This document shows, one piece after another, positions 7,972-18,149 of a DNA stretch of 64,000 nucleotides. Under the pieces are notes generated by a model, which made no database searches, was not told the origin of the DNA, and saw only the letters and a list, made by a program, of their open reading frames with translations. Origin of the DNA: Saprospiraceae bacterium (GTDB lineage Bacteria; Bacteroidota; Bacteroidia; Chitinophagales; Saprospiraceae); assembly GCA_016706365.1 (NCBI GenBank), contig JADJJU010000025.1, positions 137,041-201,040 of the forward strand, in the 5' to 3' direction. The first letter of the stretch is position 1. Each line of letters starts with the position of its first letter. A program made the position numbers and the translations under genes.

Positions 7972-9576
7972 TCAATTGATGATCTGAATCAAAACTGATT
8001 GCCTGCTTCCATTTTTCATCACTATCGTAAGCAGATAAAGTCCATTTTGAAGTTCAGGTAAATGAATCGCCGATTCACGCCAGATTCCTATGGTATTTCC
8101 CGCTATAGTTGACAAAATCACCTGATCCATTTCCTGTGATTCCACCCGAATGAATTTGCCGGCCGGATTGGGATAAACACGATAGGAAATTGTACTTTGG
8201 CTATCTTCCGAAAGGCTGTTTGGCTTACTTTTATATACGATAAGGACTCCTTTATAAATACTGGTTGCAAAGAATTCCTGACCAATAAAAGTCGTAAAAG
8301 CCGGAATCGAAAAACCGGCAGCTGTGATTTCTCCTTCCGAATCAGCTACAGATCGGCCTATGAATCCCTCAGATAATGCAATGTTTAGTGTCAGGGTGGA
8401 TTTTAATTCATGGTCCATGTGCAAAACGTACCCGGACCGGCTTCCTGCTGGAGTTTCGTAAAGTTGCTCATCCCAAAGGAATTCCTGATCGAAAGTTCCA
8501 CCCAGAATCCATCCGGTGCTTGATTTTTGGAAGGACATCAAAACATCATTTCCGGGATTACTAATTTGAAATATGGATTGAGCCTTGCCATTCATATCAT
8601 ATGTTGCAGCGAATACATCAGAAGCAAATCCCAGAGATTGCAATTCCATACCGGTCCCAAATAACAATCTGCCTGAAAAATTTCCTGCAATGAGGATCTG
8701 ATCATCATCTGTCAACTGAAGTTCGATGACAGTATCATCCAATAAACCCATTGCAGTGTTGAGCCAGATGAGTCCTCCGGATTTATTGAATGCCGCCAAA
8801 AAAATATCCGTATCCAGTAAGGGTCCTGATAGTGTTTCGTTTTCAATGATCACATTCCCGCTAAACGTTCCTGCAATATATATCCGGTCTACGCTCAATT
8901 GAGCAGCCAGAATTTCTCCAAAACCTGACCCTTCTGTCACAAAATGATGAACCAATCTTCCCTCCTGATTAAAAAGCAAGAAATAGCCTGAACTACCGGA
9001 GTTTGATTGAATCCCGATGCTGTCTGCAAATAGGGAAACATTGAAAAATCCACCTACCAAAACATTTCCTGATGAATCGGAGGCAATCGTATGTGATTCC
9101 TTTATTCCTTCCCCCTGAAGTAGATTACACCAATTTACATTCCCATTTTCCACATCAACTGAAGCAACAAAAATAGCTCTGGATCTGACTGTCACTATAT
9201 ATTTCTCTCCTTCCAGATTCAATTCATCCCAAAACAAACCTGTCCAGATTATTTTGCCATCAGGACTTAACTCCAGAGCTGAAGTATTATCTGTATTATT
9301 GGATCCAGCTTGTATGACCCAATTTAAATTACCTTCAATATCATAACAGACCAAAGCCAAATCAAACAAACCTTGACTTTGTAGTGTAGTATCTTCAATT
9401 TCCAGGCTGCCCTGAAATTGAAGCGCGACATAAACCTGGGAATCTTTTATCAGGACATTTTCTACACCACAGCCATTAACTGTCTCAAACTGCTTTAACC
9501 ACAACACTTCTTCTGTTTGTGAATACAGAAAAAAGGGAGCAAAAGTAAATAATAGTAAATATTTAACTATTGTCAT
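7972..9576 (-). CDS. Secreted beta-propeller-like protein with T9SS sorting tail
   Basis: A 534-residue product with a signal peptide (FTFAPFFLYSQ). The body consists of six to eight similar units of about 55 residues with patterns such as VYVALQFQGSLEIEDT, IIWTGLFWDELNLEG, VLVGGFFNVSLFADS, IYIAGTFSGNVIIEN and ILIAGNFSGRLLFGT, i.e. SBBP-type propeller blades. From about residue 462, YRVYPNPAGKFIRVES followed by LPELQNGLYLLTI is a Por_Secre_tail. It should be exported through T9SS. No enzymatic motif is seen; a surface or adhesion role is conceivable only. It is the first gene of a minus-strand run reaching to 5835. Confidence 0.85.
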   Translation of the reverse strand: MTIVKYLLLFTFAPFFLYSQTEEVLWLKQFETVNGCGVENVLIKDSQVYVALQFQGSLEIEDTTLQSQGLFDLALVCYDIEGNLNWVIQAGSNNTDNTSALELSPDGKIIWTGLFWDELNLEGEKYIVTVRSRAIFVASVDVENGNVNWCNLLQGEGIKESHTIASDSSGNVLVGGFFNVSLFADSIGIQSNSGSSGYFLLFNQEGRLVHHFVTEGSGFGEILAAQLSVDRIYIAGTFSGNVIIENETLSGPLLDTDIFLAAFNKSGGLIWLNTAMGLLDDTVIELQLTDDDQILIAGNFSGRLLFGTGMELQSLGFASDVFAATYDMNGKAQSIFQISNPGNDVLMSFQKSSTGWILGGTFDQEFLWDEQLYETPAGSRSGYVLHMDHELKSTLTLNIALSEGFIGRSVADSEGEITAAGFSIPAFTTFIGQEFFATSIYKGVLIVYKSKPNSLSEDSQSTISYRVYPNPAGKFIRVESQEMDQVILSTIAGNTIGIWRESAIHLPELQNGLYLLTIVMKNGSRQSVLIQIIN

Positions 9577-9809
9577 GCAGCTATTTGAATAGTTCTACGT
9601 TAAAGTGTAAGGCTCCGTTTTATCTGTAAAATTGTCTGCTTCATCATTTAAAGTATAAAACGTTACAAAAGATAGAGTATGTTTATTAATGCAAAATGAA
9701 TTGTAAAGTTGTTACTCTAATTGTTTTAATAATGTCAATTGTAGTATTTTACTTGCATTTAATGAATCAATGATACGGGGAGCCTTATTTGTAAAAATTT
9801 AAATCTGTT

Positions 9810-10822
9810 ATGAGGAATTTGTTTTTTGTTTTGATGCTATCAATTTTTGCGATTCAGTGTAAAGAGAAAGAGCCGGTCGATAATTCTGTCCAACTCAAAG
9901 CAGAAAATTACAGCAAAGATCCCTTGTTGGCTGAGTTAACAAAAAAAATAGAAACTGATCCTGATAATCCTGATTTCTGGGCCGCCAGAGCAAAAGCATT
10001 TTATGAGAGAGATGCTTACGATGAAGCAATTGGTGATTTGTCTGCAGCTATGAAGATTGACTCGGTCAATGTTAATTACCACCATTTACTTGCAGATGTA
10101 TATATTGATTATTACAAATCTAGGCTGGCACTAAACACCATACTAAGAGCGGCGACGCTTCATCCTGAGCACATCCCAACACTTCTAAAATTGGCTGAGT
10201 TGCAGTTGATATTGGAAATGCAGAAAGAATCTATGCAATCTGTAGAAAAGGTACTGATGCTGGACCCTGAAAATGCTGATGCATATATCATGCTGGGACT
10301 GAATTTTAAGGAAATAGGTGATACCGCTATGGCAGTTGGTAGTTTTAAAAAGCAGTCAATTATGATCCTGACAAGATCAGTGCATGGATCAATATGGGTC
10401 AGTTGCAAGCTGCAAGAAATGTTGCTCAAGCCGAACAATATTTTAATACAGCAATTCGTCTGGATTCTTTGAATACCAATACCTGGCTATGCAAGGCTGA
10501 TTATCACTGGGAAAAAGGAGACAGGAACAAAGCCCTGGAAACGTACAAAAAAATCATTGAGATCGACCATATGATGCCTGATGCTTATTATAATAGCGGT
10601 CTTGTGTATCTCGAGATGGATTCCATTGTACAAGCCCAAAAGCATTTTGATATGACCATTGAAACGAATCCACTTTTCTATAAAGCTTACTATTACAAAG
10701 GTTTAACCCTGGAAAAACAAGGTAAAACCGACGCAGCAAAAGACTTTTATCAACAAAGTCTCAACATGGCCCCTAATTTTGACAAACCCCGCAAAGCCCT
10801 GGATGCACTCAATAAGAAATGA
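9810..10822 (+). CDS. TPR-repeat lipoprotein, frame interrupted by a single-base loss
   Basis: The N-terminus MRNLFFVLMLSIFAIQC is a lipoprotein signal with lipobox Cys at residue 17. TPR units follow (FWAARAKAFYERDAYDEAI; AYIMLGLNFKEIGDTAMAV). After GSFKK at 10341-10352 the frame goes wrong and stops at 10470-10472. The -1 frame (10394-10822) continues with AVNYDPDKISAWINMGQLQ and further TPRs. One more A in the A5 run 10347-10351 restores a continuous protein of about 337 residues. Its stop overlaps the next gene by ATGA. The sequence before AAAAAG is TTT, which does not fit a classic slippery heptamer, so a sequence error or a mutation is likelier than programmed frameshifting. Confidence 0.8.
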
Positions 10823-11772
10823 CAGAAACAAAAAAAATCAAAATACTTCTTACCGGCTCAAATGGATTACTCGGTCAGAGTTTATGCAGAAATCTGATGA
10901 ACAGCCTGGACAGATTTGATTTTGTAGCAACATCGAAGAGCAAAAATATTTGTTCCTATTTGGATAATGCGCATTTCAAAGCATTAGATGTAACAGATTA
11001 TCTTGCAGTTCACAGATTGGTTGAATCTTATCACCCTGATATCATTATCCATACTGCTGCAATGTCACAGGTCGATTATTGTGAATTGCATCCTGAAGCT
11101 TCCAGGAAAGTGAATGTTGAAGGTGCCCGCAACATGGCATTGGCATGCAAAAGCTTTAAAGCCCATTTCATTCACTTATCTACAGATTTTGTATTTGATG
11201 GATCGGCCGGGCCCTATGATGAGCAAGCTGTACCTGCCCCCCAATCTCAATATGGAAAAGACAAACTAGAGTCCGAGCTTATCGTTCAATCCCTGCTTCC
11301 TGAAGCCTGCATTCTCAGAACAGCCCTGGTTTTTGGCTGGCATCCTGTATTGACGCGAAGTAATTTTCTTTTATGGGTTAAAAATTCTCTCGAAAAAGGA
11401 AGAGAAATAAATGTAGTCTGTGATCAATTCCGGACACCAACATTTGTCGAAGAATTAGCGGCAGCTTGTTTGGCTGCGAGTGAAATGAAAGTATCAGGAA
11501 TATTCCACATTAGTGGGAAAGAATTTTTCTCGGTTTATGAATTTGCTCAATTCATTGCCGGGGTTTTTGAATTACCACAGGAACTCATTCACCCTGTAGA
11601 ATCCAGTACAATTAATGAGATGGCCCGAAGGCCTTACATTACTGGATTTGAAACTGGCAAAGCTGAACGTATTTTACACTTTTTACATATTCCTCTTCAG
11701 GATGCACTAATGGATCTCAGAGCTACAATTCCTCAAACAGAAGAATGGTTCTCAATAGTGAAAAGTGCATAA
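10819..11772 (+). CDS. RmlD-like sugar-nucleotide reductase (extended SDR)
   Basis: A 317-residue extended SDR. It has the Rossmann motif LLTGSNGLLGQSL (GxxGxxG) near residue 10, DYLAVHRLVESYHPDIIIHTAAMSQVDYCE as in dTDP-4-dehydrorhamnose reductases (family pattern IVNAAA-x-T-x-VD), LSTDFVFDG, and the catalytic YGKDK (YxxxK). RmlD enzymes reduce dTDP-4-keto sugars for surface polysaccharides. No rml partners are nearby, so the exact substrate is uncertain. The start codon overlaps the stop of the TPR gene (ATGA), which implies translational coupling. Confidence 0.8.
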   Translation: MTETKKIKILLTGSNGLLGQSLCRNLMNSLDRFDFVATSKSKNICSYLDNAHFKALDVTDYLAVHRLVESYHPDIIIHTAAMSQVDYCELHPEASRKVNVEGARNMALACKSFKAHFIHLSTDFVFDGSAGPYDEQAVPAPQSQYGKDKLESELIVQSLLPEACILRTALVFGWHPVLTRSNFLLWVKNSLEKGREINVVCDQFRTPTFVEELAAACLAASEMKVSGIFHISGKEFFSVYEFAQFIAGVFELPQELIHPVESSTINEMARRPYITGFETGKAERILHFLHIPLQDALMDLRATIPQTEEWFSIVKSA

Positions 11773-11819
11773 TTCCATAAGTATTCAGAAGTTAGAATTT
11801 AGAAATCAGAAGTCAGACT

Positions 11820-11960
11820 TCTCACCTCCACATCAATCCTTTCAATCTTCTCTCACACTTACTCAAAACCCTAACCAGGCACATCAATCCTTTCAATCTT
11901 CTCCTACACCCACACTAAACCCCAACACTCAAACCATCAATCTTTTCAACTCAATTAACC
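11820..11960. repeat. 51-bp imperfect tandem repeat of pyrimidine-rich words
   Basis: The 24-base word starting CACATCAATCCTTTCAATC occurs at 11829 and again at 11880, exactly 51 bases apart, with a decayed third start near 11934 (CCATCAATCTTTTCAA). The DNA just upstream (11780-11820) is a different degenerate word series (AGAAGTTAGAATTTAGAAATCAG). An open frame through it (11765-11968) encodes only low-complexity Ser/Pro/Asn text and is not credible. This belongs to the same class as the other word repeats at gene 3' ends. Confidence 0.65.
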
Positions 11961-11980
11961 ATTTTTAACATTGTTTATAA

Positions 11981-11993
11981 AGGGTTTAACCCT
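11981..11993. promoter_or_regulatory. 13-bp palindrome upstream of the large receptor gene
   Basis: AGGGTT-T-AACCCT forms a perfect 6+1+6 dyad 55 bases before the ATG at 12048. It sits where an operator would lie. No regulator is known, and such a short dyad can occur by chance. Confidence 0.3.
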
Positions 11994-12047
11994 CCATACA
12001 TACTTTCATTCATATCTTGCATTCGGAAACAAGACAACGTACACTTT

Positions 12048-14846
12048 ATGAAAGCATTTCTAATTCTTTTCCTGGCCATGGGCATGACAATTATTGCGTC
12101 AGCTCAATCCGGCAAACTCGAAGTTTCAGGTTCTGTCACAGATAGCTCAGGGCTCGGATTGGAGTGGGCTTCGGTGCTTCTGTTTAATCCCGAAGACTCA
12201 ACGATGGGTGCATTTGCCTACACAGACATGAAAGGTGCTTTCACTATCAAAAATGTGAAACCCAAAGAGTACATTTTGAAAGTCGGCTATCTGGGAATGG
12301 GAAGCTATGAACAGAAAATAACTGTAACAGCGAATATGAAATTAGATCCTATTCGCCTTTCACCTGAAGCAACATTAATAGAGGGTGCGGAAGTAACTGC
12401 AGCCAGAATTCCCATCCTTATAAAAAAAGATACTATTGAATATGATGCCCAGTCATTTAAAGTGGCTCCAAACTCCAATGTAGAGGAATTGCTCAAGAGA
12501 TTACCCGGAGTGGAAGTTGAAGCTGATGGAACTGTAAAAGCTCAGGGAGAGACTGTGCAAAATGTGATGGTGGATGGCAAAAGATTCTTTGGTAATGATC
12601 CGAAAATGGCCACAAAAAATCTTCCTGCAGATGCTGTCGACAAAGTTCAGGTATATGATCGTCGATCAGATAATTCAGAATTCACGGGAATTGATGATGG
12701 CTCGAGGGAAAAAACCATCAATCTGATCTTAAAACCCGACAGAAAAAATGGCGCATTCGGTTATGCGAGTGGTGCCTACGGTGGACCTGACAACCGATAT
12801 GATGCCAAATTAAGTCTAAACCAATTCAGCGATTCCAGACAAATGGCCCTTCTTGCAGGATCGAATAATATAAATAATCAGGGTTTTTCATTTCAGGATT
12901 ATATGCAGTTTAGCGGTGGTATGCAGAATATAGCCAGAGGAGGTGGCGGAAATATCCGTATGGGAGGAGGTAGTGATTCCGGCTTGCCAATAAGTAATCG
13001 CCCGACAGATGGATTTTCTAAGGCATCTAATGTAGGTTTTCAGTTCACACAAAGATATGGTCAGGAAAACGAATTGAATACCAGCTATTTTTTTAACCAG
13101 TTCAATCAGTCAATAGACAAAGAGCTGAACCGTTTGAGCTTCCTCCCAGTGGGCAATTTTACAACGGATGAAAACTCGTTCAATGCATCAGAAAATCTGA
13201 ATCACAGGCTCAATATCGCCTGGGATCAAAGACTGGATACATTCACAGCGATAAAAGTTATATCTAATCTTAGTTTTACTAATTCATTTGCTGATAATTT
13301 TCAGTATCAGGTAAATAGGAATGCAGAAGATTCATTTATCAGTGATTATGACACAGACCTTAAATCTTCCGGAGTAAATTGGAGATGGAACGGATCTGTC
13401 TCTCTAAGAAGAAAATTTGAAAAAAGAGGTAGAAATTTCGGTCTTACAGTTGCTGGAAGATACTCTCAACAAGATGAGAAAACCAGGCTTGATGCACTTA
13501 ATCGGGAAATGTTTGGAGGCATTCTGAGCGAATTGGCAATTCTTCAGGACCAAACTCAAAACAATTCGAATCATAATTTCTCGATAAATGCTCAATACAC
13601 TGAACCGATAGGCAATCGCCAATATTTGGAAGCTCAATACCTCTACAATAAAAATCCAATGAAAAATGTCAGACAGGTGTTTGATATTTTAGGCGACAAT
13701 GACCTCGTTTTAAATGATACCCTTAGCAGTGCATATAATGCTGCCTTTGATTATCACAGGGCAGGATTATCATATAGATTAGTCAGAGACCGGACAAATT
13801 TTAGTGTCGGAGTGAACTGGCAAAATTCATTTTTGAATGGTGTGGTAGTGGGTGTAGATCAGCCTATCAACAGAACCTTTAATTACATCCTTCCCAATAT
13901 CCGGTGGAATTTTGAGGTAGAGAGAGCAAAAAATATCAACCTTAATTATGAGACCTCCATCAGAGAACCTTCTATAACCCAGCTGCAACCTCTCCCAAAT
14001 AATACTGATCCAAATAATATTTATCTTGGAAATGCCGGGCTTCAGCCGGAATATACACACCGGGTGAATGCCAGATATTCCAGTTTTGACATTGCCACAT
14101 TCAGCAACTTTTTCATATTCATAAATGCATCCATAACAAAGGATAAAATCAGTGAATCCATCACTACCAATGAACAATTAAGCAGAATTAGAAAACCTAT
14201 AAATGTGTCCCAGGCGAGTGATATGAGCTTTAGAGGAAACTTTGGTGCACCTATCAAAGCCATATCCGGATTGAGATATAATGTGGGCGCCGGGATCAAT
14301 TTCAACAAGAGTCTTGCTGAGGTGAATATGGTTGAAAATGAAACTTACAGAGTTACACCGAGTACAGACCTCAGATTGTTTTATCAATGGGGTTCATACT
14401 TTGATATGGACGCTTCCACAACTCTGTTATTTATAAATACAAAATACAGCGTAAACAGTGATCAAAATCAGGAGTTTCAGACTTACTCACACAGATACAA
14501 TATCAGAATAAACTGGCCGGATAAATGGCAATTGAGCACGGGAATCAATCTAATCCAGAATCGGGGTCAGGCAGGAACTTTCAATCAGGACGTTCCAATC
14601 TGGACAGCCTCCTTGTCAAGATTTGTTTTCAAAAAAGACAAAGGTGAAATCAAGTTAATAGCATATGATTTGCTCAATAGAAATCTGGGGATTACAAGAA
14701 ATTCTGATATCAACTATATCGAGGATTCAAGAGTCCTTTCTTTAGGCAGATATTTCCTTGTGGAATTCCGATATAATATCAACTCTACTCCCGGCATGAT
14801 GGGAGGAAGAGGTGGAATGATGAATATGATCAAATCCTTTATGTAG
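12048..14846 (+). CDS. Large outer-membrane beta-barrel receptor (TonB-dependent-receptor-like, OMP_b-brl_3)
   Basis: A 932-residue protein with signal peptide (ending IIASAQ), then a carboxypeptidase-regulatory-like Ig domain (about 24-105: VSGSVTDSSGLGLEWASVLL... YTDMKGAFTIKNVKP). A plug-like region follows (about 130-215: NVEELLKRLPGVEVEADGTV, VMVDGKRFFGNDP). A long series of barrel strands continues to the C-terminus. The tail has a Gly/Met-rich turn (GMMGGRGGMMNMIK). This is the outer-membrane beta-barrel family protein common in Bacteroidota, related to SusC-type receptors but without a SusD partner here. A TonB box is not obvious. The ligand is unknown. Gly-rich loop GGGGNIRMGGGSDSG lies near residue 305. 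Confidence 0.85.
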   Translation: MKAFLILFLAMGMTIIASAQSGKLEVSGSVTDSSGLGLEWASVLLFNPEDSTMGAFAYTDMKGAFTIKNVKPKEYILKVGYLGMGSYEQKITVTANMKLDPIRLSPEATLIEGAEVTAARIPILIKKDTIEYDAQSFKVAPNSNVEELLKRLPGVEVEADGTVKAQGETVQNVMVDGKRFFGNDPKMATKNLPADAVDKVQVYDRRSDNSEFTGIDDGSREKTINLILKPDRKNGAFGYASGAYGGPDNRYDAKLSLNQFSDSRQMALLAGSNNINNQGFSFQDYMQFSGGMQNIARGGGGNIRMGGGSDSGLPISNRPTDGFSKASNVGFQFTQRYGQENELNTSYFFNQFNQSIDKELNRLSFLPVGNFTTDENSFNASENLNHRLNIAWDQRLDTFTAIKVISNLSFTNSFADNFQYQVNRNAEDSFISDYDTDLKSSGVNWRWNGSVSLRRKFEKRGRNFGLTVAGRYSQQDEKTRLDALNREMFGGILSELAILQDQTQNNSNHNFSINAQYTEPIGNRQYLEAQYLYNKNPMKNVRQVFDILGDNDLVLNDTLSSAYNAAFDYHRAGLSYRLVRDRTNFSVGVNWQNSFLNGVVVGVDQPINRTFNYILPNIRWNFEVERAKNINLNYETSIREPSITQLQPLPNNTDPNNIYLGNAGLQPEYTHRVNARYSSFDIATFSNFFIFINASITKDKISESITTNEQLSRIRKPINVSQASDMSFRGNFGAPIKAISGLRYNVGAGINFNKSLAEVNMVENETYRVTPSTDLRLFYQWGSYFDMDASTTLLFINTKYSVNSDQNQEFQTYSHRYNIRINWPDKWQLSTGINLIQNRGQAGTFNQDVPIWTASLSRFVFKKDKGEIKLIAYDLLNRNLGITRNSDINYIEDSRVLSLGRYFLVEFRYNINSTPGMMGGRGGMMNMIKSFM

Positions 14847-14998
14847 GAAAGATTGAAGTCTGAGTGTTGTGAATGTGTCTGTATGGGAAGATTGAGAGGA
14901 GAGTTAAAATCTCCAATGCAATTCTTTTTCAGGCATTTGATTTTCAACACTTTATAAAAACTAAATTTCAATAATTCAGATCAAATTTCTGATAAATT

Positions 14999-15115
14999 CG
15001 GCTGCTTTTTGGCCGTTTCAAATCTGAAAACTGAAAGCCTGAAATCTGAAAACTGAAATCATCTGTTCCCGCCTTGATATCTTCTCCAAATGGAAACACA
15101 TTTCATAGCGGGAAC
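14999..15115. repeat. Word repeat (CTGAAATCTGAAAA) followed by an inverted repeat
   Basis: CGGCTGCTTTTTGGCCGTTTC at 14999 leads into reiterated CTGAAA words (15021-15060). Then GTTCCCGC (15065-15072) pairs with GCGGGAAC (15108-15115) across a 35-base loop. The block fills the space between the convergent receptor and PAS-protein genes. The same CTGAAATCTGAAAA words after a CGGCTGTT word recur at 49852, which argues for a dispersed family. Confidence 0.6.
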
Positions 15116-15121
15116 TGAAAT

Positions 15122-17818
15122 CTAATCTTCGATTTCCCCGGTTTTGGAGATAATTTTATAAATTTCTTTGTCCAAACGTTCCGAGGACTCCATGATATAT
15201 TCAATTATTTTATGATGGGTTTCCTGGTTCTCCGGCTCCAGTTCAAGCACTTGAGCCAGTCCTAATATAGATGAGACGGGGCCTCGTAATTTATGTGCAC
15301 TGATATAAGCTATCTCTCGTAATTTTTCATTTTGCTGCTGAATATGAATTGAATTCCGCACTTCCTGTGTCACATCAAACTGAACAGCAATATAACTGTT
15401 GATCTCCCCATTCTTAAAGATTGGCGTGATCACCATTCTGTTCCAGTAAGGCTCTTTGTTTTTATTGTAATTGAGTAATTGCGTGGTTACTGTTTTACCA
15501 TGATTCAGTTTGTCTTTAATATCTGATATGGTATCATGATCGGTATCAGCTCCCTGTAATATGGATCCGGGCTTTTTACCAACTACTTCCTTGAGTGTAT
15601 AACCAGTCATTTTTGTGAATCCATCGTTTACCCAGGTAATTTGCTTTTTTTCATCGGTAATAATTACCGATGCTTCCGCCTTGGAAAGGATATAATAAAG
15701 TTGTTCAATTTCCTGTTGTTTTTCATAGATTGGCTCTGTATCCTGCATAGTACCTATTGCTTTCACAGGCTTTCCGGATTTATCACGATGCACGAATCCT
15801 CTCTCAATGATGTGATGAAATTTGTTGTCTGAGTCGGCAAATTTATACTCGAAATTCCAGCTGCTGCCATTATTGAGAATGGTTTCATTTATGATTCTTA
15901 AGACTCTTTCTCTGTCTTCAACATGTATCTTTTCCTTCCACCAATCAAAGTGGCCTTCGCCGGGCTGAAGTTCATATCCAAGAAATTCTTTCAAGCCATG
16001 ACTCCAGTCAATATTGTCGCTATCAAATTCCCACTCCCAGATGATATCATTTGAAACCTTTGCGACCAGTTCATATTTTTTCAAAGAATCAATGAGCTCA
16101 TTTTCAATATTTTTTCTTTTGGTAATATCATTGAAATAAATGTCAATTATTTGTTCATTTGGCTCAGGATATGCAATATATTCCATCCAAATTCCCAGAT
16201 GCTCCAGATGAAGTACACCTTCTTTACGAATCTGACTTTCAAGACATTCTTGTAAATTAAATTCCTGAAAATTAGCCTTACTAATTCGAAAAAGTTCATT
16301 TATTGGTTTGCTAATCACATCTGATTTTGTTACTTCAAGCATTTTCTCAATGGTTGGATTTACATCCAGAATACACATTTCCGCATTGACAGAAATGAAA
16401 CCATTGATTATCTGTTGAAGAGTATTGTTCAGTTTGTTATTCAATTGATTGAGAATCTGTTCGTTGTTTTTCAGATCAGTGAGGTTGCGAACGAATACGC
16501 CTACACCCAAGAATTCTTTGTTTTCATCAAAAAGAGGATTATAAAGAGAGTGGAAAAACAATATATTATTTTGATTGGCAGGGTCAGGTATCCTTTCATA
16601 AACCGATAAATCCTGTCCTAAAATTGCCTTTTCAAATCTCAAGTCCCACTGTTGCAGGAAAACATCCATATGCTCATCCTTAAACAATAAAGAGTTCTTT
16701 TGAGGCGGTGTACCAACAAATTTAGAATACCAGCTTTCAAATGCATGATTGAAAAATTTGAGACGCTTTTCATTGTCTACAAAAAATATTGCATCACTGG
16801 AGTAGCCTATTAATGATGCTAGCATTTTTTCATTGATATATCGATTTTCCATCTTGATCTTCTGGTCTGTGATATCCAGAATAAATATGGAAACTCCTCT
16901 TTCAAAATAAAACATAGCAATCCGGAACCACTTGTCTCTGTCGGAATCCAGAAATTCTTCCCTTATTGAATTTTTTGTTTTGAGTACAGATTCAATCTTA
17001 TCAGTTATTCCCGCCTCTTTCCAGGAAGGTAGTGCTTGTGGAACTGATTTCCTGAGTAGCTTTTCAGCCTCAATATTTAAGAATTGGGTATAAGCATTAT
17101 TCACCCTGATGATATTCAAATGCTCATCCACAATCATCATTCCATTACCGATGCCTTCCAGAACGCGCTCCAAATAATCCCGGGAGGAAGTTATTTCTGC
17201 ATTTTGAATTACTTCCTGCTCCACGTCATATGCTACGATAAAGCATCTTCGAAATCCATCCTCTTCGTACAAATTTGCCAGCAACTTGACATGAAAACTT
17301 TCACCATAGAAAGAATTGTGCATAAATACTCCGAGCGATTTAAAACCCGACAGATTTGCTGATAATAAACTAGCTTCAAAATTTGTTTTGTCCTCTTTGC
17401 TGAATAAATCTGCAATACTTCTTCCATTTAACTTATGCCCCTTGTATCCATACCTTTTGATAGCAGCTTCATTAATTTCAAGGATTTTCAGATCAGGTAA
17501 TTGAATCTCCCAGACAGGATTGGGCGCCTTTTGGAATAGTTGAAAGAAGCGATTATACTTTTTGAACAGTTTTTTCTTTGCAATGCTGAGTATATTTTTG
17601 CCTAAAAGAATAATGACTCCCAGAATTAGTAAATCCTGGACTAAGCTCATGACCAGAAGTTCCGGACCGGTATCCTGCCAAAAATATATAGCTACATCTG
17701 AAGCAATTATACATATGGCGCATATGATAACAAAGAATACAATCGGGTCGGTGTATTTCTTTTCTATACTTGAAGGAAATTCCAAGGCTGCTAATTTAGG
17801 CGATTCTTTACCCTTCAA
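15122..17818 (-). CDS. Multi-PAS sensor protein with terminal DHp-like helix pair but no ATPase domain
   Basis: An 898-residue protein with two N-terminal membrane helices (about 24-82), then six or seven PAS/PAC units: FQKAPNPVWEIQLPDLKILEINEAA, VLEGIGNGMMIVDEHLNIIRVN, LIGYSSDAIFFVDNEKRLKFFN, WEWEFDSDNIDWSHGLKEFLGY and ILSKAEASVIITDEKKQITWVN are the clearest. It ends with AYISAHKLRGPVSSILGLA and a second helix, i.e. the histidine-kinase H-box and dimerisation hairpin (about 835-898), and then stops. No N, G1 or G2 box follows in any frame downstream. The His is in the expected place, so it could be a phospho-acceptor for a kinase in trans or a signalling platform. Transcribed alone. Confidence 0.85.
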   Translation of the reverse strand: MKGKESPKLAALEFPSSIEKKYTDPIVFFVIICAICIIASDVAIYFWQDTGPELLVMSLVQDLLILGVIILLGKNILSIAKKKLFKKYNRFFQLFQKAPNPVWEIQLPDLKILEINEAAIKRYGYKGHKLNGRSIADLFSKEDKTNFEASLLSANLSGFKSLGVFMHNSFYGESFHVKLLANLYEEDGFRRCFIVAYDVEQEVIQNAEITSSRDYLERVLEGIGNGMMIVDEHLNIIRVNNAYTQFLNIEAEKLLRKSVPQALPSWKEAGITDKIESVLKTKNSIREEFLDSDRDKWFRIAMFYFERGVSIFILDITDQKIKMENRYINEKMLASLIGYSSDAIFFVDNEKRLKFFNHAFESWYSKFVGTPPQKNSLLFKDEHMDVFLQQWDLRFEKAILGQDLSVYERIPDPANQNNILFFHSLYNPLFDENKEFLGVGVFVRNLTDLKNNEQILNQLNNKLNNTLQQIINGFISVNAEMCILDVNPTIEKMLEVTKSDVISKPINELFRISKANFQEFNLQECLESQIRKEGVLHLEHLGIWMEYIAYPEPNEQIIDIYFNDITKRKNIENELIDSLKKYELVAKVSNDIIWEWEFDSDNIDWSHGLKEFLGYELQPGEGHFDWWKEKIHVEDRERVLRIINETILNNGSSWNFEYKFADSDNKFHHIIERGFVHRDKSGKPVKAIGTMQDTEPIYEKQQEIEQLYYILSKAEASVIITDEKKQITWVNDGFTKMTGYTLKEVVGKKPGSILQGADTDHDTISDIKDKLNHGKTVTTQLLNYNKNKEPYWNRMVITPIFKNGEINSYIAVQFDVTQEVRNSIHIQQQNEKLREIAYISAHKLRGPVSSILGLAQVLELEPENQETHHKIIEYIMESSERLDKEIYKIISKTGEIED

Positions 17819-18149
17819 CTATGTGGTGTACAGATACCTGCTATTTCACAAACCCGAAAAACGTAAATATATTGTGAAATAAACCTGATCAAACCAATAA
17901 TTGAAGCTGCCTAAAATTAAACAAATGTTTTGATTGAAGACATTCTTATTTTCAAAATTGCAGCCCGGAATAATAATATTAATGTTTGTTGTTGCATTTG
18001 AATGTATAGCTGAAATGAAGATTTCGAATTCCATTTAGATCACGGATAATCCAAGGAAATCTTATGAAAACAGAAGAGATTCAAATATAAGAAAGTTATA
18101 TAAATCTATTATAATTCTAAATTGTGTTCAGAAACAAAAGATTATCATA
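17819..18149 (-). promoter_or_regulatory. 331-base spacer upstream of the PAS gene with an inverted repeat at 17843-17880
   Basis: ATTTCACAA (17843-17851) and TTGTGAAAT (17872-17880) form a perfect 9-bp dyad with a 20-base spacer, 25-62 bases before the PAS gene start. Inside the spacer the minus strand reads TATATTTA, one base off the -7 consensus TAnnTTTG. A regulator dyad straddling the promoter is a reasonable reading. The remainder, up to the dnaE stop at 18150, is AT-rich and shows no credible gene; a 62-codon minus frame at 17846-18034 has no coding character. Confidence 0.4.

Noticed and set aside
10341..10360. Programmed -1 frameshifting in the TPR lipoprotein gene
   Set aside because: The in-frame context is TTT AAA AAG, so the P-site codon cannot re-pair after slipping; no classic slippery heptamer or clear stimulatory structure. 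A base loss explains it better.
11765..11968. 67-codon plus-strand frame after the RmlD-like gene
   Set aside because: Its product is low-complexity Ser/Pro/Asn/Gln text produced by the 51-bp repeat; no conserved feature or leader.
17846..18034. 62-codon minus-strand frame upstream of the PAS gene
   Set aside because: Asn/Ile-rich AT-driven composition; it also overlaps the probable promoter dyad.
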